Source: RYN-230 sp963782185 | Lineage (GTDB): Bacteria > Actinomycetota > Actinomycetes > Streptosporangiales > Streptosporangiaceae | Length of the DNA stretch: 64,000 bases | Assembly: GCA_963782185.1 (NCBI GenBank) | Contig: CAWAJB010000029.1 | Location: forward strand, 62,001-126,000 | Direction of reading: 5' to 3' | In this document: positions 17,286 to 25,509 of the stretch, piece by piece | Layout: every line of letters starts with the position of its first letter | How positions within the stretch are numbered: the first letter of the stretch is position 1 | Notes under the pieces: generated by a model | Told to the model about the DNA's origin: nothing | The model's database searches: none | The model's input: only the letters and a program-made list of their open reading frames with translations | Made by a program: the position numbers and the translations under genes

Positions 17286-18257
17286 TCAGAAGATGGCAAC
17301 CGGGTTCCACGGCGACCCGGTCGCCCCCGGCAGCCGCAACGGCAGGCCGACGACCATGAACTCGTCGCGCCCCTCCTGCGCGCAGGCCCGGGCCAGGTCC
17401 TCGAGCTGGAGGCTGTCCGACGCGAACATGCCCATCGCGGTGATCTGCAGCGGGTGGATCGGGTACAGGATGCCCTCCACGTTGCTGGGCACCGTCTCCC
17501 CGTCCCCGTCGGGCAGGAAGGCCGCGATCCGCCGCTCGTGCATCCACGGGATCGTGTCCACGTGCAGGCCGGCCCTGCCCGCCCCGGCGGGCGGGTAGTC
17601 GTTGCACCACGCGCCGAGCTCGAGCCGCCGCCGGTGGTGGCCGGTGCGGAAGACCAGGATGTCGCCCTCGCCGAGGCGGACGCCCTGGGCCTGCTCGGCC
17701 GCCTCCAGCTCAGCCCGGGTCACCGCCTCGCCCGGTTCCAGCCATTTCACCCCGCGCAGCCTCGGGATGTCGAGCAGCACGCCCCGCCCGACCAGCCCGG
17801 TGTCGTACGCCGTGACGTCCAGCGCGGTGGCGCCGCGGGTTGTCATCACCTCCAGCGCGGGACGGCCGTTGTAGACCTGGCCCCGGTAGGCGATGTGGCA
17901 CAGCGCGTCCATGTGGGTGTGGCAGTCCCCGTGGAAGGCCAGGCCCAGGTAGTCGGTGGCGAACGTGAGGCTGCCCGAGCCGATGTCGATGTCGTGCCCC
18001 TGGACCACGTGATGGGTCACGGGGCTGGGGTTGTCCGGCCCGGCCACGGTGCTCATCGGGATCGACATCGTCACCTGCCGCCCGGACCGGACCAGGGCGG
18101 CCGCGGCCCGCACGTGCCCGGGGGTCAGGTAGTTGAGCGTGCCGCGCTCGTCGCCGGGACCCCAGCGGCCCCAGTTCTTGACCGCCTCGAAGATCTCCTC
18201 GAACTCGGCCAGGGTGACCGGCGCGGGCCGGGTCAGGGTGGTCACGGAGTCGCTCAC
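17286..18257 (-). CDS. Cyclase-family (kynurenine-formamidase-like) metal hydrolase, copy 1
   Basis: 323 residues. The metal motif HGDCHTHMDALCHI in the middle corresponds to the family's HxGTHxDxPxH, giving Zn/Mn ligands for hydrolysis of amide, lactam or lactone bonds. It is nearly identical along its length to the protein at 25630, so the pair arose by duplication or separate acquisition. It starts with GTG and lies 145 bp after the DUF4432 gene in the same direction, so it may be transcribed by read-through. In the island it could open a cyclic amide or lactone early in breakdown (inference). Confidence 0.85.
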   Translation of the reverse strand: MSDSVTTLTRPAPVTLAEFEEIFEAVKNWGRWGPGDERGTLNYLTPGHVRAAAALVRSGRQVTMSIPMSTVAGPDNPSPVTHHVVQGHDIDIGSGSLTFATDYLGLAFHGDCHTHMDALCHIAYRGQVYNGRPALEVMTTRGATALDVTAYDTGLVGRGVLLDIPRLRGVKWLEPGEAVTRAELEAAEQAQGVRLGEGDILVFRTGHHRRRLELGAWCNDYPPAGAGRAGLHVDTIPWMHERRIAAFLPDGDGETVPSNVEGILYPIHPLQITAMGMFASDSLQLEDLARACAQEGRDEFMVVGLPLRLPGATGSPWNPVAIF

Positions 18258-18396
18258 ATCCTGTCTGCACTGCCTGGCGCCGGCCCGCTACACCAGCACC
18301 CGGCTGATCGCGTTCGTCGTCCTGGCCGCGGCGGCCGTGATCGCGCTCTTCGGTGTCCGCAGGTTCCGCCGCCCGCTGATTCCGCCTCGGGGGTAA
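18258..18396 (+). pseudogene. Possible C-terminal remnant of a membrane protein
   Basis: The plus strand between two leftward genes encodes a stop-terminated stretch with one hydrophobic helix (LIAFVVLAAAAVIALFGVRR) and a basic end (FRRPLIPPRG). This is a typical membrane anchor C-terminus, but it has no start or body. It may be a gene end left by a deletion or pure chance in GC-rich DNA. Confidence 0.2.
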
Positions 18397-18402
18397 GCGC
18401 GG

Positions 18403-19491
18403 TCAGCCGCGGGTGAACCGGAACACGGTCTCGTAGCGCCGCTCCTCGCCGTGGGCGAGCCAGATCATCGAGCCGTCCTCGCGGGCGGCCGCGTCACCGG
18501 CCACGTGATGCGTGGAGGGCTCCAGCCCGACCGCGTAGCTGCCCTCGCGCAGGTTCAGCCACTCGAAGAAAGCCGGGAACGCAGCCGGGTCGTAGTCCAG
18601 CTCGAACGCCCGGCCCCGGGCCGCGTTGGCGACCCGGACGCGCTGCCGCCCGTCCGGGTCCGGGGTGAGCGCGTGCTCGTAGACCTGCTCCACGAACCCG
18701 GGCTGCGGGCCGGGGAAGACCAGGTGCGAAACGCCCTGCTCGGCCACGCTGTCGCTGCGCCAGAGGGTTTCCGCGATGGGCGCGTCGAACGTGCTGCCCT
18801 CCTCCAGCAGCGGCCAGCCGACGTTGACGTGGTACAGGAACATGTGCGGGGTCAGGTCGAAGCCCGCGTTGCGCACGGTGTCGGTGAGCCGGATCTCGGT
18901 CCCGCCCAGGTCGGCCTCGATCCGCCGGTGCAGCACCAGGTTCTCGGCGAAGATCGCGGCCTGGTGGATCTCGCCCTCGGCCCAGAGCACGCAGCGGTCC
19001 CCGTCCCACCGCTCGCCGTAGCCGGCCAGCCGGGCCGGGATGTTGGCCACCCGGCCGTGCAGGCCGTGCCGGACGCTGCGCCGCGGCGGATAGTGGTACT
19101 GCTCCGAGCCGACCTCGCCGCCGAACAGGGTGTGATCCAGCCCGGCCGTGACGACCAGCCCCGACATGCTGCGCAGCCAGGACAGCCCGTCCTCGTCGTT
19201 GTGCTCGTGCAGCCCGGGATGGCGGAACCCGGTGGCGGACCGCCAGCCGACGGACAGGTCATCGAACTCGGCCAGGCCGATGTCCATGGCCCGGTCAACC
19301 AGCACGTCGAAACGCAGGCCCCCGCCGGTGCGGAACTCCAGCACCCGGATCCCGCGCTCGCTGCCGTCATCCAGGACCACGGCCCGCACGCCGCCCGCCG
19401 CGGCAGGGTCACCGCTGACCCGTTCCAGGACGCCACGCCCGGGCCAGGGCCGCCCGCCGGCCGCGCTGGCCATCGTCACGACATCACCCAT
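18403..19491 (-). CDS. Aldose-1-epimerase-like DUF4432 protein
   Basis: 362 residues matching the DUF4432 branch of the galactose mutarotase fold: RAMDIGLAEFDDLSVGWRS, SGLVVTAGLDHTLFGG, HGLHGRVANIPA, and LTPHMFLYHVNVGWPLLEEG. Histidines in LHGR and FLYHVN and an acidic residue near ETLWRS are candidates for the mutarotase-type site. Members are found in sugar or sugar-acid gene clusters and are thought to bind a sugar-like ligand; the exact reaction is not established. It overlaps the truncated SDR gene by 16 bp and ends the GntR-led operon. Confidence 0.82.
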   Translation of the reverse strand: MGDVVTMASAAGGRPWPGRGVLERVSGDPAAAGGVRAVVLDDGSERGIRVLEFRTGGGLRFDVLVDRAMDIGLAEFDDLSVGWRSATGFRHPGLHEHNDEDGLSWLRSMSGLVVTAGLDHTLFGGEVGSEQYHYPPRRSVRHGLHGRVANIPARLAGYGERWDGDRCVLWAEGEIHQAAIFAENLVLHRRIEADLGGTEIRLTDTVRNAGFDLTPHMFLYHVNVGWPLLEEGSTFDAPIAETLWRSDSVAEQGVSHLVFPGPQPGFVEQVYEHALTPDPDGRQRVRVANAARGRAFELDYDPAAFPAFFEWLNLREGSYAVGLEPSTHHVAGDAAAREDGSMIWLAHGEERRYETVFRFTRG

Positions 19492-19937
19492 CCACCGTTG
19501 ACTTCGATTGTGTGGCCGGACGCGTTCGAGGCGTCGGGGCCGGCCAGGAAGGAGGCCACCGCGGCCAGCTCGTCCGGCGTGCCGCGGCGTTTCAGCGACT
19601 GCTGATCCAGGACCTGCTGACTGTACGCCGCCGGGTCATCGTGGATCTTCTCGGGCGCGGTCGGGAACGCGCCGGGGGACACCGCGTTGACCCGGATGCC
19701 GGCCGGCCCGACCTCGCGGGCCAGGGCCCGGGCCAGCGCGGCCGCGGCGCCCTTGGTCGCCACGTAGGACGCGAGGTTGGCCCACCCCCCGGGCATGGTG
19801 ATGGGCGCGATGTTGGTGACCGCGCCCGAGCCCGCGGCCTGCATCTGCCGGGCCGCGGACTGCGCGCAGAGCCAGTAGCCCCGCTGGTTGACCGCGTGCA
19901 CGTCCACGCAGGTCTCATTCACCCGGTCCTGCGTCAC
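19476..19937 (-). CDS. SDR-family protein lacking the cofactor-binding half
   Basis: 153 residues covering only the second half of a short-chain dehydrogenase: VHAVNQRGYWLCAQSAARQM, the catalytic YxxxK in SYVATKGAAAAL, GIRVNAVSPGAF and the end HTIEVNGGWVMS. The Rossmann motif GxxxGxG and about 95 residues that should precede it are missing. Nevertheless a perfect AAAGGAGG lies 5 bases before GTG 19937, and GTGA overlaps the upstream stop. This looks like an in-frame deletion that kept the original start and ribosome site. Oxidoreductase activity is not expected. Confidence 0.8.
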   Translation of the reverse strand: MTQDRVNETCVDVHAVNQRGYWLCAQSAARQMQAAGSGAVTNIAPITMPGGWANLASYVATKGAAAALARALAREVGPAGIRVNAVSPGAFPTAPEKIHDDPAAYSQQVLDQQSLKRRGTPDELAAVASFLAGPDASNASGHTIEVNGGWVMS

Positions 19938-21154
19938 GCGGGCCTCCTTTCCGGGCGGGGCCCGTCCCAGGCTGCCGCGAACAGCTGGTTGACCCGCCGG
20001 ACCAGCCGGGTGTGCGGCTCGCCGGCCAGCAGCCCCTCGCGCAGCACGGCCGAGGCCGCGGTCTGGAACTCCGGGTAGCCCGCGAACCGGGGCCGCACCC
20101 AGGCCTGCTCCACGGTGGCCAGCGTGGCGCGGTAGAACCCGCCGGCCGTGGCGTCGCCCCCGGGATGCTCCCACGCCTGCCGGGCCGAGCTCTGCCCGCC
20201 CAGCTTGGCGTAGAGCCCGACTTGCACCTCGTCCGAGAGCAGGGACCTGATCAGGGCGGCGGCCGCGCCGAGTTCGACGGCCGAGCGGGTGATGGCCAGG
20301 CCGGTGCCGCCGAGGACGCTGCCGATCCCGCCCGGGCCCGCCGGGGCGCCGAACGCGGCCAGCCGGAACGAGCCGGGCTCGCCCGCCACCGGGCGCTGGT
20401 AGGTGACGTACCCGTAGACCAGCGGGCAGTAGGCCGGGCCGCCGCCGGCCGCCATCGCGTCGAGCACGCCGATCGGGTTGCGCTGGGAGAGCTCCCGGTC
20501 GGCGTGGGCCAGCAGGTCGGCCATGACCGCGAGGGCGGCGGTGCCCGCCGCCTCGGTCACGAAGCCCCCGCCGTCCCCGGCCGGGCCGGTCCCCGCCGCC
20601 CGCGTCCCCGCCGCCCGCGTCCCCGCCGCCCGCGTCCCCGGTGTCCGCGCGGGCGGTGATCCCGCCGCCACGCAGATCGCGCTGAACATCAGCAATGCGT
20701 GCGGCCCGCCCAGGCACAGCGCCGTACGGTGATCCCGCCCCGCCTGGCAGGCCTGCGCCCAGCTGGCGGGGCGCACGTCCATCAGGTCCGGCCGCGCCAC
20801 CGCGACCTGCGCGGCGGCGTCCAGCGGCAGCGCCCATGGCCGGCCGTCCAGCACGTAGCTGTCGTATGACGCCCCGACCGACGCCCTCCGCCACCCGGTC
20901 AGCTCCGGCTCGCTGAACACCTCGTCCAGCGGCAGCAGTGCGCCGTCCCGGACCGCCTCGCCGAGCCCGGGATGGTCCACGACCAGCAGGTCGAAGTCGT
21001 CGGCCAGGGTGCGCAGCGGCCGTGACTCGAACCCCTCCAGCGGCTGGCGCTGCCAGCGGACCGACACGTCCGGTTCCAGCATCCCGGCCAGCGCGTCCAG
21101 CACCAGGTAGCCGCGCGGGTGATCCCAGGTCAGCCCGGTCAGCCGGACCGTCAT
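19934..21154 (-). CDS. Solute-binding-protein-like protein without signal peptide
   Basis: 406 residues resembling extracellular sugar-binding proteins (LVVDHPGLGEAVRDGALLPL, ALPLDAAAQVAVARPDLM, LGGTGLAITRSAVELGAAAA). It begins directly with MTVRLTGLTWDHPRG and has no hydrophobic leader or lipobox, and no ABC permease or ATPase genes are nearby. It may act as a cytoplasmic ligand sensor or be a stranded transporter part. A five-residue repeat (GTRAA) near residue 185 is encoded by 15-bp tandem DNA units. Its start overlaps the CaiB gene stop, within the GntR-led operon. Confidence 0.7.
   Translation of the reverse strand: MTVRLTGLTWDHPRGYLVLDALAGMLEPDVSVRWQRQPLEGFESRPLRTLADDFDLLVVDHPGLGEAVRDGALLPLDEVFSEPELTGWRRASVGASYDSYVLDGRPWALPLDAAAQVAVARPDLMDVRPASWAQACQAGRDHRTALCLGGPHALLMFSAICVAAGSPPARTPGTRAAGTRAAGTRAAGTGPAGDGGGFVTEAAGTAALAVMADLLAHADRELSQRNPIGVLDAMAAGGGPAYCPLVYGYVTYQRPVAGEPGSFRLAAFGAPAGPGGIGSVLGGTGLAITRSAVELGAAAALIRSLLSDEVQVGLYAKLGGQSSARQAWEHPGGDATAGGFYRATLATVEQAWVRPRFAGYPEFQTAASAVLREGLLAGEPHTRLVRRVNQLFAAAWDGPRPERRPA
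20590..20645. repeat. 15-bp tandem repeat coding GTRAA units
   Basis: CGTCCCCGCCGCCCG is repeated about three and a half times inside the solute-binding-like gene, in frame, so copy number changes would only lengthen or shorten a surface loop. Confidence 0.75.
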
Positions 21155-22419
21155 GAGATTTCCCCGGGATGGCTGGCCGTCTCCGCCCCGGCCGTCTCCG
21201 CCCCGGTGGCCGCCGCGGGCTCGCCGGGTGCCTCCGGCGCGGTGACCATGCCGCCGGCGGCCAGGCGGTCCACGGACTCACCGTCGTAGCCCAGCTCGGC
21301 GAGGATCTCCCGGCTCTGCTCGCCGGCCAGCGGCGCACCGCGGTACACCTGCGGCGGGGTCGCGCTGAAGCGGTACGGGAAGCCGGGGGTGGTGACCCGC
21401 CCCTCAGTCGGGTGGTCGTAGCTGACCAGCGACCCGTTGTGCTGCACCTGCGGGTCGGCCAGCACGCCCGCGTAGTCGTACACGGGGCCGGCCCAGAGGC
21501 CGCGGGCGTCGAACTCGGCCAGCCACTCGGCCGTGCTGCGTTCCGGCAGCCGGGCCCGGACCAGCGCGGTGATCTCGTCCCGCCTGGTGTGCCCGTCCAC
21601 GTCGTCGTCCATGCCGGCGAACTCGCTGATGCCGAGCACCTCGCCCAGCTGGGCCAGCGGCGGGAAGGCCAGCGCCAGGTACCCGTCCGCAGTGGCGAAC
21701 GTCCCGTACGGAGCCCGGATGTAGGCGTGGCCGTGGACCTCGCGGCCCCGGTGCTGCGGGATCCCGCCCACCGTGTAGATCGACAATTCCTGGGCCTGCA
21801 CCGCGATCGCGGAGTCCAGCATGTTGACCGTGACCAGCTGCCCCTCGCCGGTCCGCTCCCGGTGCAGCAGGCCAGCCAGCGCGGCCTCGAACGCGCCGTA
21901 CCCGGTGATCGCGTCCACCGCGTAGGTGCCCGCGGGCGCGGGCGGGTCCGAGGCCCGCCCCACGTTGAACATGGCCCCGCTCATGGCCTGCAGCAGCATG
22001 TCCTGGCCCGGCCGGTTCGCGTACGGGCCGCTCTCGCCGTACCCGGAGATCGACACGTACACGATGTCCGGGCGCACCGCGCGGATGGACTCGTAATCCA
22101 TGCCCAGCCGCTCGGCCACCCCCGGCCGGTAGTTCTGCAGGAACACCTCGCTGCGCCGGGCCAGGTCCAGCACGATCTCCCGGCCCTCGGGTGACTTCAG
22201 GTTCACCGCGAGGCTGCGCTTGTTGCGGTTCAGGGACAGGAACGACGCGTTGATCTGGTGCCCGGCCGCGCCCCCGGCCGGGGTGTGGCGCTGCCATTCG
22301 CCGCTGACCGGCTCGACCTTGATCACATCCGCGCCCAGGTCCCCCAGGCGCATCGCGGCCAGGGGGCCCGCCATCGCGATGGTCAGGTCGATGACCCGGT
22401 AGCCGGACAGGATGCCCAT
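21151..22419 (-). CDS. CaiB/BaiF-family (class III) CoA-transferase
   Basis: 422 residues of formyl-CoA-transferase type. RVIDLTIAMAGPLAAMRLGDLGADVIKVEP opens the protein, NLKSPEGREI follows, and the catalytic Asp is in RPGQDMLLQAMSG near residue 137. These enzymes move CoA between carboxylic acids, activating the acceptor for later breakdown. It lies directly after the enoyl-CoA hydratase gene, with its ribosome site GGAGAG formed at the edge of an 18-bp repeat, and overlaps the next gene by 4 bp. Acid activation followed by hydration or isomerisation is the likely pairing. Confidence 0.87.
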   Translation of the reverse strand: MGILSGYRVIDLTIAMAGPLAAMRLGDLGADVIKVEPVSGEWQRHTPAGGAAGHQINASFLSLNRNKRSLAVNLKSPEGREIVLDLARRSEVFLQNYRPGVAERLGMDYESIRAVRPDIVYVSISGYGESGPYANRPGQDMLLQAMSGAMFNVGRASDPPAPAGTYAVDAITGYGAFEAALAGLLHRERTGEGQLVTVNMLDSAIAVQAQELSIYTVGGIPQHRGREVHGHAYIRAPYGTFATADGYLALAFPPLAQLGEVLGISEFAGMDDDVDGHTRRDEITALVRARLPERSTAEWLAEFDARGLWAGPVYDYAGVLADPQVQHNGSLVSYDHPTEGRVTTPGFPYRFSATPPQVYRGAPLAGEQSREILAELGYDGESVDRLAAGGMVTAPEAPGEPAAATGAETAGAETASHPGEIS

Positions 22420-22428
22420 CTGCTCTCC

Positions 22429-22482
22429 TTATCTGGCCCGGAACACTTATCTGGCCCGGAACACTTATCTGGCCCGGAAGAC
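22429..22482. repeat. Three 18-bp direct repeats duplicating the end of the enoyl-CoA hydratase gene
   Basis: TTATCTGGCCCGGAACAC occurs three times in tandem. Read on the minus strand each unit encodes Val-Phe-Arg-Ala-Arg-stop in the same frame as the gene, so the real end at 22465 is followed by two further in-frame copies of its last codons and stop. Confidence 0.85.
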
Positions 22483-23241
22483 TGGCGGCCTGCGCTCGGC
22501 GAAGGCGGCCCGGCCCTCCGCGGCGTCCTCGGTGGCGAAGCAGATCGTCTGGAGCTGGCGCTCGTAGTCGATGGCCCGGCCCAGCGGCATCTCGAACGCC
22601 GCCCGCAGGTTCTTCCTGGCGGTCTGCGCGGCGATCGGGGCCCGGCTGGCGATGGTGGCGGCCAGCTCCCCGGCCCGGGCGGCCAGGTCAGCCGGGGGCA
22701 GCACCTCGGTGACCAGGCCCCAGCGCAGTGCCGTGGCACTGTCCACAGGGTCGCCGGTGAGCAGCATGACCGCGGCGTTGCCCGGGCCGATGCTGTGCGC
22801 CAGCAGCGCGGACATCCCGCCGCCGCCGATCCAGCCCAGTTTGATCTCCGGCGCGGCGAACGTGGCCGGTTCCGCGGCCAGCCGGATGTCGCAGGCCAGG
22901 GCCAGTTCGAGGCCGCCGCCGAGCGCATACCCGTTCACCGCGGCGATGACCGGCGGGCGCAGCATCCGGATCGTGTCGCAGTAGTCCGGCCGGTTCCCGA
23001 ACTCCCAGGGGCTCTCGTAGTCGTCCAGGCCGGCGATGTCGCTGCCGGCGCAGAACGCCCGCCCGGTCCCGGTCAGCACGACCGCGCGCACCTCCGGCTC
23101 CTCGTTCACGTGGGTGACGTGACTCATCAGCGCCGCCGTCATCGACGGCGTGAACGCGTTGAGCTTGGCGGGCCGGTCGATGGTGAGCACGGCAACCTGT
23201 TCGCGGATCTCCATCCGCACCCGGCCTGGGTCAGGGGTCAT
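22465..23241 (-). CDS. Enoyl-CoA hydratase/isomerase family protein
   Basis: 258 residues of crotonase fold. Oxyanion-hole segment AFCAGSDIAGLDDY and the helix motif GYALGGGLELALACDIRLA are clear. One glutamate (PEIKLGWIGGGG) is at the usual catalytic place, while the second is replaced near LTGDPVDSATALRWGLV, so it may be an isomerase, hydrolase or lyase rather than a plain hydratase. It overlaps the gntR stop as ATGA and precedes the CoA-transferase gene, suggesting joint action on a CoA-activated acid. Confidence 0.86.
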   Translation of the reverse strand: MTPDPGRVRMEIREQVAVLTIDRPAKLNAFTPSMTAALMSHVTHVNEEPEVRAVVLTGTGRAFCAGSDIAGLDDYESPWEFGNRPDYCDTIRMLRPPVIAAVNGYALGGGLELALACDIRLAAEPATFAAPEIKLGWIGGGGMSALLAHSIGPGNAAVMLLTGDPVDSATALRWGLVTEVLPPADLAARAGELAATIASRAPIAAQTARKNLRAAFEMPLGRAIDYERQLQTICFATEDAAEGRAAFAERRPPVFRAR

Positions 23242-24038
23242 GATGGTCCGGCTCCTTCCGTGCTCTGCTGTTTCGGCGCCACCGCGCGCAGGTCACCGGA
23301 GGCTCCCGCCGATGCTCCCGCGCCTGGCGCGTCACCGCGGGCTCCCTGCAACAGGTCCGCGCGGGCGCCCTCGACGATCTCGCGCATCGCGGCCTCTGCC
23401 TTGCGGTGGTGGCGGCGCTGGATGGCCTCGGCCACCCGCTGATGGGCGGCGAGCGTCTCGCGGTTGTGCGCGACCGAGCTGGTGTGCAGCGGGCGGATTG
23501 CGCCGAGCGCCACGCTCACCACGTCGTGGATGTAGAGCAGCAGGTCGTTGTTGCAGCCCGCGAACACGGCCCGGTGGAACGCCAGGTCGGCCGCGATGAA
23601 CTCCTCCGGTGTCCCGACCGTGGCCGACAGCGCGGCCATGGCTGCGGCGATCATGCCGCGCTGCGCCGCGCTGGCGGACTCCGCGGCCAGCCGGGCCGCG
23701 CCCGGCTCCAGCGCCACGCGCAGGTCGGCCAGGGCCCGGATGTCCGCCGGGCTGGCGTCCTGCGAGTAGCGCCAGCGCAGCACGTCCGGGTCGAGCAGGT
23801 TCCACGATTCCCGCGGCCGGACCCGGGTCCCGGCGCTGGTCCGGCTCTCCAGCAGTCCCTTGCCCGCCAGCACTTTCACGCCTTCGCGGAGCGCCGACCT
23901 GCCCACCTCGAACCGGCCGACCAGCTCGTCCTCGGTCGGGACGGGGCTGCCCGGGCCGAGTTCGCCGCGCACGATCGCCGCCCCCAGCGCGTGCACCACC
24001 TGGGCGTGCCGGGCCTGGCCGGGATATGCGGCGGTCAC
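23238..24038 (-). CDS. GntR-family transcriptional regulator, FCD (FadR) type
   Basis: 266 residues. N-terminal winged helix-turn-helix (VPTEDELVGRFEVGRSALRE near 35-54) and an all-helical FCD domain with likely metal ligands (Asp in AADLAFHRAVF, His residues further on). Such regulators sense small organic acids. GTG 24038 has GGAGG 8 bases upstream. The gene leads the operon gntR, ech, caiB, solute-binding-like, SDR fragment, DUF4432. A perfect 10-bp inverted repeat at 24315 in the divergent intergenic region is its probable operator. Confidence 0.87.
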   Translation of the reverse strand: MTAAYPGQARHAQVVHALGAAIVRGELGPGSPVPTEDELVGRFEVGRSALREGVKVLAGKGLLESRTSAGTRVRPRESWNLLDPDVLRWRYSQDASPADIRALADLRVALEPGAARLAAESASAAQRGMIAAAMAALSATVGTPEEFIAADLAFHRAVFAGCNNDLLLYIHDVVSVALGAIRPLHTSSVAHNRETLAAHQRVAEAIQRRHHRKAEAAMREIVEGARADLLQGARGDAPGAGASAGASGDLRAVAPKQQSTEGAGPS

Positions 24039-24050
24039 GGGCGGCGCCTC

Positions 24051-24186
24051 CGTTCCTGGTCGGGCGTTCCTGGTCGGGCGTTCCTGGTCGGGCGTTCCTG
24101 GTCGGGCGTTCCTGGTCGGGCGTTCCTGGTCGGGCGTTCCTGGTCGGGCGTTCCTGGTCAGGCGTTCCTGGTCGGGCGTTCCTGGT
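24051..24186. repeat. 14-bp minisatellite in the gntR leader
   Basis: CGGGCGTTCCTGGT is repeated nine times head to tail (24061-24186), with CGTTCCTGGT in front of it; two copies read CAGG instead of CGGG. It lies between the gntR start and the operator, so it would be transcribed as the 5' leader of the gntR mRNA. Part of the 392-bp gene-free stretch 24039-24430. Confidence 0.9.
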
Positions 24187-24190
24187 CAGG

Positions 24191-24242
24191 CGGCCCGGGC
24201 AGGCGGCCCGGGCGGGCGGCCCGGATGGGCGGCCCGGATGGG
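24191..24242. repeat. 13-bp tandem repeat next to the minisatellite
   Basis: Four units of CGGCCCGGGCGGG type (variants with CAGG and ATGGG ends) follow directly after the 14-bp array. Together the two arrays fill almost 200 bp between gntR and its putative operator. Confidence 0.8.
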
Positions 24243-24314
24243 CCAGGCGCGGATGTCCTGGGCAGGGTGCTGACCAGCCCGAGGCTACGGTCCCGGCCCG
24301 CGGGTGTCAACATG

Positions 24315-24348
24315 TTCATCAGATGAAGTTCGTTGTTAATCTGATGAA
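24315..24348. promoter_or_regulatory. Perfect inverted repeat, probable GntR operator
   Basis: TTCATCAGAT (24315-24324) and ATCTGATGAA (24339-24348) are exact reverse complements separated by 14 AT-rich bases. The site lies between divergent gntR and the FAH-family gene, in a locally AT-rich patch likely to hold both promoters. Confidence 0.65.
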
Positions 24349-24430
24349 TCGTTGACGTGCCCGGCCCTCCGCCGTACGCTGCCCGCAGGGCAGCCCGGGC
24401 CGGGCCGCCGGTCCGGGCGAGGGAGTATCC

Positions 24431-25477
24431 GTGCTGCTGATCAGGTACCGCGAGGGCGGCGGCGGCCCCCGGGTCGGGATCCTCGACGCTGGCCGGGTCC
24501 GGCCGCTGCCGGGGGTGGCGACCATGGCCGACCTGCTCGCCCGGCCGGTCACCTGGATCCGCGGCGCCTGCGAAACCCTGCTCGCCGGCGGGACGCTGGA
24601 CCCCGGTGACGACGTGCCGGTGGCCGCGGCGCCGGATCCGGGCGGCGCCGGGGGTACGGGCCAGGTTCGCGGTGGCGCGCAGGCGGCCGGCCCGGCCGCA
24701 GGGACCGGCCCGGCCGCGGCGGGCCGCCCGGCCGCGGCGGCCGGCCTGGCTACGGGGACCGGCCAGGATCAGGTCCCGTTGCGGAGAATTACCGTGCTGG
24801 CCCCCGTGGACGGGGAAACCGAGGTGTGGGCGGCCGGGGTGACCTACGAACGGAGCATGCACGCCCGGGTCCAGGAGAGCCTCGATTCCGCCGACATCTA
24901 CGACCGGGTGTACACGGCGCCGCGGCCCGAGCTGTTCTTCAAGTCCGCCGCCTGGCGGGTGGCCGGTCCCGGGGACCGGGTGAGCGCGCGGGCCGACTCG
25001 CAGGTGAACGTGCCCGAGCCGGAGCTCGCCGCCGTGCTGAACGCCGGCGGTGAGGTGGTCGGCTACACGATCTGCAACGACATGAGCTCCCGGTCGATCG
25101 AGGGGGAGAACCCGCTCTACCTGCCCCAGGCCAAGATCTACCTGGGTGGCTGCGCGGCCGGCCCGGGGATCCGGCCCGCCTGGGAGGTCGCCGACCCGTA
25201 CGGGCTCACGATCGAGATGACCATCAGCCGGGACGGCGGCACCGCCTGGGCCGGCCGGGCCAGCACGGCGGGGCTGCGCCGGACCGTGGCCGAGCTGGCG
25301 GCGTTCCTGTTCCGCGAGGACGAGTTCCCGGCCGGGGTGCTGCTCTCGACGGGCACGTCCCTGGTCCCGGACCTGCCGTTCACGCTGCGGGCCGGCGACG
25401 AGATCCGCATCTCGATCCCGGAGATCGGCGAGCTGGTCAACCACGTGGTCCGCGGCAAGGCGGCGCTGCGCGCCTGA
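24431..25477 (+). CDS. FAH-family enzyme, 2-keto-3-deoxy-pentonate dehydratase-like
   Basis: 348 residues. The C-terminal fumarylacetoacetase fold shows VWAAGVTYERSMHARV, AELFFKSA-like PELFFKSAAWRVAGPG, VNVPEPELAAVL, SRSIEGENPLYLPQAKIY and a metal site made by the Glu residues of EPE and the Asp in ICNDMSS. The PLYLPQAKIY motif resembles 2-dehydro-3-deoxy-D-arabinonate/xylonate dehydratases (KdaD/XylX type), which yield 2-oxoglutarate semialdehyde. A low-complexity Ala/Gly/Thr-rich linker of about 45 residues (near 70-115) separates the N-terminal domain. It starts with GTG behind GGGAG and is divergent from gntR across the shared operator. Confidence 0.82.
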   Translation: MLLIRYREGGGGPRVGILDAGRVRPLPGVATMADLLARPVTWIRGACETLLAGGTLDPGDDVPVAAAPDPGGAGGTGQVRGGAQAAGPAAGTGPAAAGRPAAAAGLATGTGQDQVPLRRITVLAPVDGETEVWAAGVTYERSMHARVQESLDSADIYDRVYTAPRPELFFKSAAWRVAGPGDRVSARADSQVNVPEPELAAVLNAGGEVVGYTICNDMSSRSIEGENPLYLPQAKIYLGGCAAGPGIRPAWEVADPYGLTIEMTISRDGGTAWAGRASTAGLRRTVAELAAFLFREDEFPAGVLLSTGTSLVPDLPFTLRAGDEIRISIPEIGELVNHVVRGKAALRA

Positions 25478-25509
25478 TCCCCGGCGGTGGCGCCCGGGCC
25501 GGGTCCGCT

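Noticed and set aside
24051..24186. CRISPR-like array
   Set aside because: Units are directly adjacent with no spacers and there are no cas genes; it is a plain minisatellite.
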